From the NCBI RefSeq assembly GCF_008123965.1, contig NZ_VSTH01000018.1, positions 62,001 through 126,000 of the forward strand: a stretch of DNA of 64,000 nt, read 5' to 3'. The position numbers and the translations under genes were made by a program. Position 1 is the stretch's first letter. Every line of letters begins with the position of its first letter. Of this stretch, positions 43,822 to 54,116 are shown piece by piece. This DNA is from Bradyrhizobium hipponense. Lineage in GTDB: Bacteria; Pseudomonadota; Alphaproteobacteria; Rhizobiales; Xanthobacteraceae. The notes under the pieces are model-generated. The model made no database searches. It saw only the letters and a list, made by a program, of their open reading frames with translations, and had not been told where the DNA came from.

Positions 43822-45618
43822 CTACGGGGACTTGACCGCAGTCGCAGCAGCCTCAGCCGCTGTCACGCGGGTCCGTGCGCTCTCCTGGACCATGAACTGG
43901 GCCTTGGCGAGCTCGGCAAAATGGCCGCCTTTGGCCACGAGTTCATCGAAAGTTCCGCTTTCGATCACCCGTCCGTTCTCGAACACCAGGATCCGTGTGG
44001 CATTGCGGATGGTGGAGAGGCGGTGGGCGATCACGAAGGTGGTTCGGCCCTTCATCACTTCGTCGAGAGCGGTATTCACCTTGGCCTCGGTGACGGCGTC
44101 GAGCGCGCTCGTCGCCTCGTCCAGGATCAGGATCGGCGGGTCCTTCAGCAGCGCGCGTGCGATCGACAGCCGCTGCCGCTCGCCGCCGGAGAGCATGCGG
44201 CCCCGCTCGCCGGCATTGGTTTCGAAGCCGCCGCTGCGCTCGATGAATTCGAGCGCCTGCGCGCGCTCCGCCGCCTTGCGCATCTCGGCTTCGGTCGCAT
44301 CCGGCTTGCCGACGCGCAAATTCTCCGCGATCGAGCGGTTGAACAGCAGCGCCTCCTGAAACACCACGCCGATGTTCCGCCGCAGCGATGTCAGCGTCAC
44401 GCCGCGCACGTCCATGCCGTCGATCCTGATGAAGCCGGATTGCGGGTCGAAGGCGCGATGCAGCAGCGCGATCGCGGTGGATTTGCCCGCGCCGGTGGCG
44501 CCGACCAGCGCGATGGTCTGGCCGGGCAGCGCAGTGAAGGAGAGGTCCTCGACCGCTGGCCGCTTGCCGTCGTAGGAGAAGGTGACGTCGTTGAATTCGA
44601 CGAGGCCCGAAAGCCTGCCGGCATCGATCGCGTCGGGCCGGTCGTGGACCGCAGGCACCGCGTCGAGCACGTTGAAGAACTCGCGCAGCCGCGGCGCTTC
44701 CATGAAAACGTTGTTGATGAAGCTCACGACCTGCTCGAGCTTCTGGATCAGAAGCGTTGCAAAGCTCACGAACATCACGATTTCGCCGACCGAGGTCAGC
44801 CCCTGGTCGTGCAGCGCGATGCCGAGCGCGAAGATCGCGAGCACCGTGATGGTGGTGGAAGCCCGCGTGATGACGGTGACGAGCGCCCACCAGGACAGCA
44901 CCGGCATTTGCGCCGCAAGCAATTGATCGGCGACGGAGCGCAATCCCTTCACCTCGGATTCGACGCGGACAAAACTCTGCACCAGCGCGACATTGCCGAG
45001 CGCGTCGGAGGCGCGCGCGGAGAGTTCGCTGTAGTGCTCCTCCACCTCCATCTGCATGCCGAAGGTCCTGCGCACGACGAAGGTCGTCAAGGCGGTGAAG
45101 ACGATGCAGAGCACGAACAGCAGGATTGCCAGCCGCCAGTTCAGGTACAGCGACAGTGGCAGCAGCACCACGACTGAGAGGATCGCGGCAAAATGCTCGC
45201 GGAAGAAGCCGAGCCACAGCCGCCACAGCGCGTCGGTGCCGTTGAGCATCACCTTCATCAGCCGGCCCGAATGGGTGCCGGAGTGGAAGGTCAACGGCAG
45301 TTGCAGGATGTGCTCGAAATAATCGGTCAGCACTGCCTGGCGCTGGCGGTGCGAGAGCCGGTCGGCCTGCAGAGCAACGAGCGCGCTGCAGGCGATGGTG
45401 AACAGCCCGAACGCGACCCAGGCCATGAGGAAGGGCCAGGCCGAGTTCGATCCGGCCACCGCCATGCCGGAGAGCACGTCGACGATCCGGCCGAACAGCA
45501 CGGGCTCGGCGAACTGCGAGGCGGCAAGCAGGAGATTGGCGAACGCCAGCAGCCAGCCGAGCCGCGCTTCCTTGCCGAGCAGTTCGAGAACGCGGGTGTA
45601 GAGGCTGAAAATGGACAT
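43822..45618 (-). CDS. ndvA: Cyclic beta-1,2-glucan ABC exporter
   Basis: A 598-residue half-size ABC exporter (membrane domain then ATPase) of the NdvA/ChvA group, which moves cyclic beta-glucan to the periplasm; needed for osmotic adaptation and for nodule or plant infection in rhizobia and agrobacteria. Six membrane segments occupy about 20-290. ATPase motifs: Walker [14 protein letters not shown], signature [13 protein letters not shown], Walker [13 protein letters not shown] and the His switch VIAHRLST. The N-terminus [15 protein letters not shown] is typical of NdvA. The partner synthase gene (ndvB) is not in the window. Monocistronic, minus strand. Confidence 0.9.
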   Translation of the reverse strand: MSIFSLYTRVLELLGKEARLGWLLAFANLLLAASQFAEPVLFGRIVDVLSGMAVAGSNSAWPFLMAWVAFGLFTIACSALVALQADRLSHRQRQAVLTDYFEHILQLPLTFHSGTHSGRLMKVMLNGTDALWRLWLGFFREHFAAILSVVVLLPLSLYLNWRLAILLFVLCIVFTALTTFVVRRTFGMQMEVEEHYSELSARASDALGNVALVQSFVRVESEVKGLRSVADQLLAAQMPVLSWWALVTVITRASTTITVLAIFALGIALHDQGLTSVGEIVMFVSFATLLIQKLEQVVSFINNVFMEAPRLREFFNVLDAVPAVHDRPDAIDAGRLSGLVEFNDVTFSYDGKRPAVEDLSFTALPGQTIALVGATGAGKSTAIALLHRAFDPQSGFIRIDGMDVRGVTLTSLRRNIGVVFQEALLFNRSIAENLRVGKPDATEAEMRKAAERAQALEFIERSGGFETNAGERGRMLSGGERQRLSIARALLKDPPILILDEATSALDAVTEAKVNTALDEVMKGRTTFVIAHRLSTIRNATRILVFENGRVIESGTFDELVAKGGHFAELAKAQFMVQESARTRVTAAEAAATAVKSP

Positions 45619-45708
45619 GCTGTCGAGGAGCTCGGGCGGATCGGCGGAGTGAACTCGTACTCTAATCAGGGATCGCCCGCGAGATACAGCGGAAGCTGCA
45701 AGTTTTGC

Positions 45709-46758
45709 TCAATTGATCAGGCGCCCTTCGACCGGCGGCAGGAAGCGGTCGTCGAAGATATCACCCGCCGCGGGTTTCTTGCGGAACTTGAAATCCTGTG
45801 CGATCTGGCCGATCGAGCGCTCAAGGCGCGCCGGGTCGATGCCGCCGAGGCCGTTGCGGCGGACCTCGTCGGTCAGGATATTGTCGACGAGCACGGTGCG
45901 CAGGCGTTCCAGCTCCAGCTCGCGGTCGCCGTCGTCGATATGGCTTGCGGCCTCCTCCGCCGCGAGCGCCGGCTGCTTGACGGTGGCGTTGATGCCGGCA
46001 ATCAATGCGCGAACAAATCCTTTCATTGCGCCAGGCTTCGCTGCGGCGAATGCGGGATTGGCCGCCACGGCAAAACCATAGGCTTCGCAGCCATAGTCAG
46101 CATAGCGCAGCACGACGAGATCGCCTCCGGGCACGCCGCGGTCGCGCAAGTTGACCGCCGACAGATAGCTGAAACCGGCGACGGCATCGACCTGGCCCGC
46201 GGAGAGGATAGGCTCGCGGACCGCCGCGCTGATCTTGCGGAATTTCACATGCTGCGTGTTGATGCCGTTCTGCTGCGCCAGCGCCGGCCACAGCCGCATC
46301 GACAGATCGCCGTCGGCAACGCCGACCGTCTTGCCGTCGAGGTCGGGCAGTAGGTGGATGCCGCGACTCCTGCGGGCGACGACGGCGTAAGGCGCGCGGT
46401 TGAACAGCACGAACACCGCCTTGACCGGCGCCGCATCGTCCTTGTCGCGAAAGCGGATCAGCTCGTTGATGTCGACGAGCGCAAGCTCGCTGTCGCCCTT
46501 GGCGACGCGTGCGAGTGCTTCCGGCGATCCAGCCACGGCGTTGAAGGACACGTTGAGATGTTCGGCGGCGAATTTGCCGTCCTTTGTTGCGAGAAAGAAC
46601 GGCGCCATGCTCGCGTCGATGGGCCGGTCGAAGGTGAAGTGGATCGCGACGGACGGCGCGGCGGTCTCGGCCGCATCGACGTCGCGTGGGGCGAGCGCGG
46701 CAAACGAGATTGCAAGAGCCAGGACGCGGCCAAAGGAGATGGTCTTGAGTCCAAACAT
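45709..46758 (-). CDS. ABC transporter substrate-binding protein, NMT1/THI5-like
   Basis: A 349-residue periplasmic binding protein of the NMT1/THI5 (SsuA-like) fold. The signal GRVLALAISFAALAP leads to the mature FTFDRPIDASMAPFFLATKDG, the family beginning. VAGSPEALARVAKGDSELAL and DLDGKTVGVADGDLS are conserved lobe segments. Members carry taurine, alkanesulfonates, nitrate or thiamine precursors; no permease or ATPase gene is adjacent, so the ligand is open. It is upstream of ndvA by about 90 bp on the same strand, but with no shared logic. Confidence 0.85.
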   Translation of the reverse strand: MFGLKTISFGRVLALAISFAALAPRDVDAAETAAPSVAIHFTFDRPIDASMAPFFLATKDGKFAAEHLNVSFNAVAGSPEALARVAKGDSELALVDINELIRFRDKDDAAPVKAVFVLFNRAPYAVVARRSRGIHLLPDLDGKTVGVADGDLSMRLWPALAQQNGINTQHVKFRKISAAVREPILSAGQVDAVAGFSYLSAVNLRDRGVPGGDLVVLRYADYGCEAYGFAVAANPAFAAAKPGAMKGFVRALIAGINATVKQPALAAEEAASHIDDGDRELELERLRTVLVDNILTDEVRRNGLGGIDPARLERSIGQIAQDFKFRKKPAAGDIFDDRFLPPVEGRLIN

Positions 46759-46983
46759 CAGTCGCGCCGGTCCGCATTGTTATGGTTTCGTGACGCTCGG
46801 AGCGCCGGCTCGCGATAAGTCTGTCCGCGCCAACATGAACGGCGGATGAGCGGCGGTTGCGTCACGATCACGCAATCCCGTTCAGCTTGTGTTGGGGTTC
46901 GGGAACCCAACATGGGGATGTGGTGTTTGAGGACATGAGCCTGTCTCAAGGCGCCATTGAAGGTCCCAAGGAGGGTCCAGGAC

Positions 46984-47370
46984 ATGTTTGACAGATTTTC
47001 AAAGCGTGCCGGCCGCAAGGCCGTCCTTGCGACCGCCGCAGTGCTGGCGCTGACTTCGGTCGCCCCAACCGCATCATACGCCGGCGGGCGCCACTGGCAT
47101 GGCGGGGGCGGAGCGGCGGCAGCGGCAGCCATTGCCGGCATCGTCGGCACCGGCCTTGCGATCGCCGCAAGCCGCGACGCCTACGCCTATGACTACGGTC
47201 CCGCCTACTATGGCGGTCCGGGCTATTATGGTGGCCCAGCCTACTACAGCGGCCCGGCCTACTACGGCAGCGGGCCCTATTACGGACGTGATCCGGACTA
47301 TCCGTATCAGGGATACGTCGGTCGCGACCCGTTTGCCACCTGCAGCCGAAGCGGTGCGAATTGTTGGTGA
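46984..47370 (+). CDS. Small exported Gly/Tyr-rich protein
   Basis: A 128-residue protein with a long Sec signal (AGRKAVLATAAVLALTSVAP, cleavage near SYAGGRHW). After a hydrophobic Ala-rich stretch (GGGGAAAAAAIAGIVGTG), perhaps a second membrane segment, comes a Tyr-Gly-Pro repeat (YYGGPGYYGGPAYYSGPAYY). The last residues hold a Cys pair (FATCSRSGANCW). AAGGAGGG eight bases upstream fixes the ATG at 46984. A hairpin (46890-46912) lies in the upstream region. A strong terminator follows at 47388. It resembles the exported protein at 13741-14061 in style, not in sequence order. Confidence 0.75.
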   Translation: MFDRFSKRAGRKAVLATAAVLALTSVAPTASYAGGRHWHGGGGAAAAAAIAGIVGTGLAIAASRDAYAYDYGPAYYGGPGYYGGPAYYSGPAYYGSGPYYGRDPDYPYQGYVGRDPFATCSRSGANCW

Positions 47371-47387
47371 CCCGTTGACCAAGAAAA

Positions 47388-47418
47388 GCTGGCGCGCTTG
47401 CAGCGCCAGCCTATTTTT
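47388..47418 (+). terminator. Intrinsic terminator after the Gly/Tyr-rich gene
   Basis: A perfect 8-bp stem GCTGGCGC / GCGCCAGC with a 7-base loop, then CTATTTTT. It lies 18 bp after the stop codon at 47370 on the same strand and is a classic Rho-independent terminator. Confidence 0.93.
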
Positions 47419-47473
47419 CGTTGATTGTCGGACGTTAACGCCTCGACCATTGGTTTAGAGTAGTTTTGCGTAC

Positions 47474-47878
47474 ATGAGTGATTCGCTTGAGCGGCTATAT
47501 CTGGCTGTGCTCGCGGCCAGGGACCTTGATCCGGCAACATCGCGCACCGCGCGGCTGTTTCAGCGCGGCCCTTCCAAAATGGCGAAGAAGCTGGCCGAAG
47601 AGGCCATCGAGGTCGTCATCGATGCGGTCAACGGCGATAGCGAAGCCGTGATCCGGGAAAGCGCCGACCTGCTCTACAATCTTACCGTGCTCTGGGCCTC
47701 GGCCGGCGTCCGCCCTGAAGATGTCTGGCGCGAGATGACGCGGCGGGAAGATATGCTCGGCATCGCCGAGAAACTACCGAAGTCGCCGATGAAGCTGCCC
47801 AAAGTTGCATCACCGCGCGTCGCCGCCAGGCGGCCAATTGTCGCGCTCGAAGGCCGCACCGCGCGTAAGCGCCACTAG
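47474..47878 (+). CDS. hisE: Phosphoribosyl-ATP pyrophosphatase-like protein
   Basis: A 134-residue protein of the HisE/MazG-like fold. HisE hydrolyses PR-ATP in histidine synthesis. The acidic metal-binding helices are visible: KLAEEAIEVVIDAV and RESADLLYNLTVLWA. The first about 95 residues are HisE-like; the rest is a basic tail (LPKSPMKLPKVASPR to TARKRH) not usual for the family. It is not with other his genes, so it may be a second HisE or a house-cleaning pyrophosphatase. It is monocistronic after a terminator. Confidence 0.8.
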   Translation: MSDSLERLYLAVLAARDLDPATSRTARLFQRGPSKMAKKLAEEAIEVVIDAVNGDSEAVIRESADLLYNLTVLWASAGVRPEDVWREMTRREDMLGIAEKLPKSPMKLPKVASPRVAARRPIVALEGRTARKRH

Positions 47879-47944
47879 AATTGGCGCAAATCGGTCCCAT
47901 CTCGGCATGGACAAATCCATCCCATGGTGCTTCATCGCGGCGCC

Positions 47945-48526
47945 ATGCTGAAAAGTATCTACGACTGGTGCATCGACGCCGCCCACAAGCCCTATGCGCT
48001 CTGGATCATGGGCGCCGTGGCTTTCGCTGAAAGCTCCTTCTTTCCCGTCCCCCCGGACGTGATGCTGATCCCGATGTCACTGGCGCGCCCGCAGCGCGCC
48101 TGGATCTATGCGGCGGTCTGCACCGCGACCTCGGTTGTCGGAGGCCTGCTGGGCTACGCCATCGGTGCGTTGCTCTTCGACTCGGTCGGCCATTGGCTGA
48201 TCCAGGTCTATGGCCTTGGCGACAAGGTTGACGCGTTCCGCGCCTCCTATGCGGAGTGGGGTGCGGTGATCATCCTGCTCAAGGGCCTGACGCCGATTCC
48301 CTACAAGCTCGTCACCATCACCTCGGGCTTTGCCGGCTACAACATCGGCCTCTTCATCCTGTGCTCGATCGTTGCGCGCGGTGGACGTTTCTTCATCGTC
48401 GCCATCCTGCTCAATCGCTATGGCGACTGGATCCGGGTCAGGATCGAGAAGCATCTCGGATTGTGGGTGGCGATCGGTGCTACAGTGCTCGTGCTGGGCT
48501 TCGTGATCGCGATCAAGCTGATCTAG
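47945..48526 (+). CDS. DedA/YqaA-family membrane protein
   Basis: A 193-residue inner-membrane protein of the YqaA branch of the DedA superfamily. It starts MLKSIYDWCIDAAHKPYALW, then AVAFAESSFFPVPPDVMLIP, the DedA signature with an acidic and proline residues, and later LKGLTPIPYKLVTITSGFAG with the conserved Pro-rich re-entrant motif. Four to five hydrophobic segments are seen. DedA proteins flip lipid carriers or phospholipids and support membrane homeostasis. An in-frame ATG at 47924 is possible but neither start has a good ribosome site. Confidence 0.88.
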   Translation: MLKSIYDWCIDAAHKPYALWIMGAVAFAESSFFPVPPDVMLIPMSLARPQRAWIYAAVCTATSVVGGLLGYAIGALLFDSVGHWLIQVYGLGDKVDAFRASYAEWGAVIILLKGLTPIPYKLVTITSGFAGYNIGLFILCSIVARGGRFFIVAILLNRYGDWIRVRIEKHLGLWVAIGATVLVLGFVIAIKLI

Positions 48527-48676
48527 CGCATGATCCTGTCCGGAAGGGCCGCGTCGCGCAAAGTGTGAAGCGGCTTTCCCTCCAATTGCGGAACGCGTTT
48601 GCGCGGAGATCATGCTCAATCAATAACGTTACATCGGCGCTTTGCCACTGCGCCGGCTTCGGCTACGGTTGCCGTC

Positions 48677-49207
48677 ATGATGGTTCGATCCGGCAATCCG
48701 GCGGTGCGGCTGGGGACGCTGACTTCAGCGCTGCTGCTGCTCCTGCTCGGCTTCAGCGCGACCGGATGGGCGCAATCGGCATCGGCTCCGGCGCTCGGCG
48801 TGCAGGACCAAGGACCGCCGCCATCGACACCCGCTCCACCGGGGCCGCCGGCGCGCGAGGAAAATTCCGGGCTGATCAATGAAATGGGCAAGCTGTTCGA
48901 CAAGGTGCCCTCGTTCCTGCCGCCGCTCAAAAGCCCCAGCGAGACCATGAACGACCTGTCACGCCTGGCGAAGCCGTCCACCATGGTGTCGGGGCGCGCG
49001 GCCTGCCCGGTCTCGTCGAACGGAGGGCCGGACTGCAAGCAGGCCGCCGACCAGCTCTGCCAGAGCAAGGGCTACAAGGAAGGCAAGAGCCTGAACGCCG
49101 ACTCGGCGGAAAACTGCTCGGCCAAGGTTTTGATCCCGGGCAGGACCCGCAAGCCGGACGATTGCCGCACCGATACGTTCGTCACCAGCGCGCTGTGCCA
49201 GAACTGA
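48677..49207 (+). CDS. Exported protein of unknown function
   Basis: A 176-residue protein with a Sec signal (TLTSALLLLLLGFSATGWAQ). A Pro-rich stretch (GPPPSTPAPPGPPAREE) is followed by a region with six cysteines (RAACPVSS, PDCKQA, DQLCQS, ENCSAK, PDDCRTD, SALCQN), probably three disulfides. The family is not recognised. In-frame residues upstream (from 48599) lack a ribosome site. Its stop lies in a 13-bp tandem repeat (49201-49236) that precedes aspA. Confidence 0.65.
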   Translation: MMVRSGNPAVRLGTLTSALLLLLLGFSATGWAQSASAPALGVQDQGPPPSTPAPPGPPAREENSGLINEMGKLFDKVPSFLPPLKSPSETMNDLSRLAKPSTMVSGRAACPVSSNGGPDCKQAADQLCQSKGYKEGKSLNADSAENCSAKVLIPGRTRKPDDCRTDTFVTSALCQN

Positions 49208-49236
49208 TGCCAAGAACTGATGCCAAGAACTGATGC
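49201..49236 (+). repeat. 13-bp tandem repeat at the end of one gene and before aspA
   Basis: Unit GAACTGATGCCAA at 49201-49213 and 49214-49226, then a partial third, GAACTGATGC. The TGA in the first unit is the stop of the preceding gene; the later units repeat stop codons in one frame. It probably arose by slippage and may vary between strains. Confidence 0.85.
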
Positions 49237-49270
49237 GATTGACGCCGCGCGCGAGCAACAAGGAGTGCCC

Positions 49271-50671
<1,401 letters not shown>

Positions 50672-50699
50672 GCGCAAGTGTTCGTCACGCGCAGGTGCC

Positions 50700-50820
50700 A
50701 CACCTCTCCCAGAGGGAGAGGTCGGCGCGAAGCGCCGGGTGAGGGGTTACGCTGCGCAGTGGGACTTGATCCCCTCGCCCGAATTGCTTCGCAATTCGAC
50801 CTCTCCCTACGGGAGAGGTG
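50700..50820. repeat. Intergenic repeat, family D, copy 3
   Basis: ACACCTCTCCCAGAGGGAGAGG, then GCGCGAAGCGCCGGGTGAGGGG, and at the far side CCCTCGCCCGAATTGCTTCG and CTCTCCCTACGGGAGAGGTG. The ends are complementary, so the whole element can fold. It follows aspA and precedes the nitronate monooxygenase gene. Confidence 0.88.
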
Positions 50821-50957
50821 AGATACGAATTCCGCGGCTTGGAATTGCGGTAGCGGCGTCCGCCACGGCACATAACTCAATACTTGACAGTGGAAAGATT
50901 GCCTTGTTGGTATGATGCCCAACTTCGTTTGACCGGCTAACAAAGGATCGTTTCGCA

Positions 50958-51926
50958 ATGTCCATGCCTGCCTTGTTCAAGGGGCGCCTGTCGATCCCGG
51001 TGATCGGTTCGCCGCTCTTCATCATCTCGGTGCCCGATCTCGTGATCGCGCAGTGCAAGGCGGGTGTGGTCGGATCGTTTCCGTCGCTGAACGCGCGGCC
51101 GCCGGAGCTGCTCGACGAGTGGCTAGCACGGATCACCGAAGAGCTCGCGGCCTATGACCGCGCGCATCCGGACAAGCCATCGGCGCCGTTCGCGGTCAAC
51201 CAGATCGTACACAAGTCGAACAACCGGCTCGATCACGACATGCAGCTCTGCGCCAAGTACAAGGTGCCGATGATCATCTCCTCGTTGGGCGCGCGCGAGG
51301 AGCTCAATCAGGCCGTGCATGGCTGGGGCGGCATCGTCTTCCACGACGTAATCAACCAGAAATTCGCGCACAAGGCGATCGAGAAGGGCGCTGACGGCTT
51401 GATCCTGGTCGCGGCCGGCGCCGGCGGCCATGCCGGCACGATCTCGCCGCTGGCCTTCGTCGCCGAAACGCGAAAATGGTTTGATGGCCCGATCGCGCTG
51501 TCGGGCGCGATCGGCAACGGCAAGGCGATCCGCGCCGCGCGCGTTCTCGGCGCGGACTTCGCCTATATCGGCTCGGCCTTCATCGCCACCAAGGAAGCCA
51601 ACGCGGTCGAGCGCTACAAGGAGATGATCGCGGGCTCGACGGCCGACGACATCGTCTATTCCAATCTCTTCACCGGCGTGCACGGCAACTATCTGAAGCC
51701 GTCGATCCAGGCCGCCGGCATGGATCCGGAAAACCTGCCGACCTCCGATCCCTCCAAGATGAATTTCGGCACCGACGCCTCTGGCGAACGCGCCAAGCCA
51801 AAGGCCTGGAAGGAGATCTGGGGCTCAGGCCAGGGCATTGGCAGCGTCGACGGCATCCTGCCCGCTGCCGAACTGATCGCGCGCTTCAAGAAAGAATATG
51901 ACGAGGCGATCGATCCGCCGCTGTAA
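50958..51926 (+). CDS. Nitronate monooxygenase (2-nitropropane dioxygenase family)
   Basis: A 322-residue FMN enzyme that oxidises alkyl nitronates such as propionate-3-nitronate to less toxic products. The TIM-barrel start SIPVIGSPLFIISVPDLVIA, the FMN-phosphate motif AAGAGGHAGTISPLAF with the catalytic His, PIALSGAIGNGKAIRA and GADFAYIGSAFIATKEA are all typical. It begins MSMPALFKGRL. A weak ribosome site (AAAGGA) lies 11 bases before the ATG. It may share regulation with the downstream thioesterase, but a hairpin lies between them. Confidence 0.9.
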   Translation: MSMPALFKGRLSIPVIGSPLFIISVPDLVIAQCKAGVVGSFPSLNARPPELLDEWLARITEELAAYDRAHPDKPSAPFAVNQIVHKSNNRLDHDMQLCAKYKVPMIISSLGAREELNQAVHGWGGIVFHDVINQKFAHKAIEKGADGLILVAAGAGGHAGTISPLAFVAETRKWFDGPIALSGAIGNGKAIRAARVLGADFAYIGSAFIATKEANAVERYKEMIAGSTADDIVYSNLFTGVHGNYLKPSIQAAGMDPENLPTSDPSKMNFGTDASGERAKPKAWKEIWGSGQGIGSVDGILPAAELIARFKKEYDEAIDPPL

Positions 51927-51959
51927 CAACCGCAGTTGTGGCGCGCCTATTCTTTATCC

Positions 51960-51985
51960 GTCGTCCCGGCCTTCGCCGGGACGAC
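51960..51985. repeat. Perfect hairpin repeat, family H
   Basis: An 11-bp perfect stem, GTCGTCCCGGC / GCCGGGACGAC, with loop CTTC. It lies between two plus-strand genes, with no T-run, and resembles the outer arm of the family B repeats (GTCGTCCCGG). It may be a minimal relative of that element. Confidence 0.85.
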
Positions 51986-52031
51986 ATCTGATTTCGAACT
52001 CCGAACTTTCCAACCAATAGAGATTTGAGCG

Positions 52032-52805
52032 ATGACCGCGACCTACCGCGTCGACGGCAACAACGTCGTCACCAGCCCGGATGCCGCAGGTCCCTGGGAC
52101 CGGCGCATGCAGCACGGCTCCGCGCCCGCATCTCTGGTGACGTGGGCGGCCGAGCGCATCCCGACAGCGGTCGTCATGGATATCGCGCGCGTCACCATCG
52201 ATTTGATGCGGCCGGTGCCGGTCGCGCCGCTCACGATTGCGACGGAGGTGTTGCGCGAGGGCCGCAAGATCCAGCTCTGCGAAGTCAAGGTGCTGGCCGA
52301 CGGCGTCCAGGTCGTCGGTGCGACCGTGCTGAAGATCAAGCGCCAGGCGCTGACGCTGCCCGACGACGTCAAGGCGTTGCCGATCGAACTGCCCTCACCC
52401 GAGGATTCGCACGTCGAGGACGGCCACGCGGCCACCAGCCCGTTCGTGCGATCGGTCTCGATGCGTGCCGCGCGCGGCCGCTTCGGCCAGGCCGGCGCCG
52501 GTGCGATCTGGTTTCGCGTCGACCATCCCCTGATCGAAGGCGAAGCGGTCTCGCAGGCAATGCGCGCGGTGGTCGCCGCCGATTTCTCCAACGGCACTGC
52601 CTCGACGCTCGACTTCCGCGCCTGGACCTACATCAATGCCGATCTCACCGTGAGCTTTTCGCGCCAGCCGGTCGGCGAGTGGATTTTGCTCGACGGCGAA
52701 TCCTGGATCGGCCCCGACGGCGCGGGCCTTGCGATGTCGCGGCTCGCCGATCGCCAAGGCTATTTCGGCCGCGCCGTGCAGAGCCTGGTGATCGAGAAGC
52801 GATGA
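52032..52805 (+). CDS. Acyl-CoA thioesterase, double-hotdog (TesB-like)
   Basis: A 257-residue thioesterase-superfamily protein with two hotdog halves. The first half has MQHGSAPASLVTWAAERIP, matching the HGG-like acyl-CoA site, and TIDLMRPVPVAPLTIATEVL; the second half has FSNGTASTLDFRAWTYINAD and a C-terminal GLAMSRLADRQGYFGRAVQS. It hydrolyses acyl-CoA, substrate unknown. No signal peptide. It follows the nitronate monooxygenase after 105 bp. Confidence 0.82.
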   Translation: MTATYRVDGNNVVTSPDAAGPWDRRMQHGSAPASLVTWAAERIPTAVVMDIARVTIDLMRPVPVAPLTIATEVLREGRKIQLCEVKVLADGVQVVGATVLKIKRQALTLPDDVKALPIELPSPEDSHVEDGHAATSPFVRSVSMRAARGRFGQAGAGAIWFRVDHPLIEGEAVSQAMRAVVAADFSNGTASTLDFRAWTYINADLTVSFSRQPVGEWILLDGESWIGPDGAGLAMSRLADRQGYFGRAVQSLVIEKR

Positions 52806-52939
52806 GCGTGACGGCTCTTATGCGCGCCGCCAGCACAGTTAATCCCGCATAGCTCCGCCACGCTCCACTTAACGGCAGATTAACCATCGCCCGCCAACAA
52901 TCCCCTCAAGGCGCCAATCAGGACCGAGAGGGACAGGCG

Positions 52940-53188
52940 ATGGACTTCGATCTTCTCAACTCCAAGACACAGGCCTCGCTGGACGAAATCCGTGTCCGCG
53001 TGGCGCACGCGCTGGCCCGGCATCCGCTGTGCCGCACCGTGCGCTTCGACATCCTCAGCGTGCCCCGCACCCGCCGGGGCGGCAACTGGACGGTGACGCT
53101 GCAATCGGTCGAGCCGCGCGCGGTCTGGGAGGCCTCCGAGATCGTCGCGGACATCCAGGACGCCTACGATCTGGCGCTAGCTGCCTGA
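52940..53188 (+). CDS. Small conserved-looking protein, unknown
   Basis: An 82-residue cytosolic protein: MDFDLLNSKTQASLDEIRV, then VRFDILSVPRTRRGGNWTVTLQ, then an acidic helical end (IVADIQDAYDLALAA). GAGAGGGACAGG lies just upstream of the ATG. The middle alternates beta-like and basic residues. No domain is recognised. It reads in the strong coding frame with GC-rich third positions, so it is probably a real gene. Confidence 0.6.
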   Translation: MDFDLLNSKTQASLDEIRVRVAHALARHPLCRTVRFDILSVPRTRRGGNWTVTLQSVEPRAVWEASEIVADIQDAYDLALAA

Positions 53189-53290
53189 TTCCATTTGGTT
53201 TTCCGGATGATGTCGCGACAGTCCGCGCGAATGCCGCCGCAATTGCACGGTTAAGCCTTAATTATCGCCCAGTCTCCGGACAGTGATCAC

Positions 53291-54031
53291 GTGGACTTGA
53301 AGTCGGACGCGGAGAGACGTTTGTCGAAAGCCATCACCATCGTCGTGCTCACCTGCTTCCTCGTCCTCGGCGCCGCCGCCACCGCCATTCTCGGCCGGGA
53401 CAGCGTGCCTAGCGTCAGCGCCGAGATGATCACGCAGGCCCCGGCGCCGAAGCCGCTCGCGGCCAATCGTGCCGCCAAGGCCGACCGGCTGGTTCCAACG
53501 CTGGCGCTTGCCTCGGCCGCGATCGAGCCGGTGCAGGTGGCGGCCGACAAGCTCTCGCAAACGCCCGTGCTGACCGAGCCGCTGCGCCAGGCCTTTGCCG
53601 CCGCCACGCCGTCCGATTTCCCGATGCCCAAGGCGAGCGTGAACGAGGCCCCGGCCGCTGCAGAGGCTCCGGCCGCAGAAGCCCCGGCCAAGCCGAAAGT
53701 CGTCGTAAAGCCGCAGACGCAGAAATCCTATTCGCTGCTCTCCGACGTTCAGATCGCGGGCATCAGGGATCGCCTGAAGCTGTCCTCGTCGCAGGAATAT
53801 TACTGGCCCTCGGTCGAGAGTGCGCTGCGCAACGTTGTCCGCAAGATATCGGCAAACAAGCTCTCCAATCCGAACGCGCAGGGCGTGCCGATCGATCCGA
53901 ATTGCGACGAGGTCCAGCAGTTGAAGTCGGCTGCGATGCCGCTGCTATTCCAGTTGCGTGACGATCAGAAGGAAGAAGTGCGCAAGCTCGCCCGCATCAT
54001 CGGGCTGGAAAAGGTCGCGCAGCAGATCTGA
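53291..54031 (+). CDS. Single-pass membrane protein with Ala/Pro linker, unknown
   Basis: A 246-residue protein with one N-terminal membrane segment (AITIVVLTCFLVLGAAATAIL) after a charged start, then an Ala/Pro-rich linker (AEAPAAEAPAKPKVVVKP), and a helical periplasmic domain (residues about 145-245). That domain holds LSDVQIAGIRDRLKLSSSQ and QLRDDQKEEVRKLARIIGL, a pattern like the LTXXQ/Spy-type helical chaperones, but the match is weak. The start is GTG at 53291. It is 85 bp before a similar anchored protein at 54117, and both may work at the envelope. Confidence 0.6.
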   Translation: MDLKSDAERRLSKAITIVVLTCFLVLGAAATAILGRDSVPSVSAEMITQAPAPKPLAANRAAKADRLVPTLALASAAIEPVQVAADKLSQTPVLTEPLRQAFAAATPSDFPMPKASVNEAPAAAEAPAAEAPAKPKVVVKPQTQKSYSLLSDVQIAGIRDRLKLSSSQEYYWPSVESALRNVVRKISANKLSNPNAQGVPIDPNCDEVQQLKSAAMPLLFQLRDDQKEEVRKLARIIGLEKVAQQI

Positions 54032-54116
54032 CGCGCTGGTTCCGTCAGGAACCTCCTCATATCAGGAACATCCGGCAATTCTCAGGCGTTGCCCGCTCCG
54101 AACACGGAGTGGATCA

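Noticed and set aside
46890..46912. Hairpin upstream of the Gly/Tyr-rich gene as a riboswitch
   Set aside because: Only one 7-bp stem is present, with no conserved aptamer pattern recognised.
50884..50916. TTGACA ... TATGAT as a sigma-70 promoter for the nitronate monooxygenase
   Set aside because: The two boxes are separated by 21 bp, too far for a standard promoter; kept only as a weak possibility.
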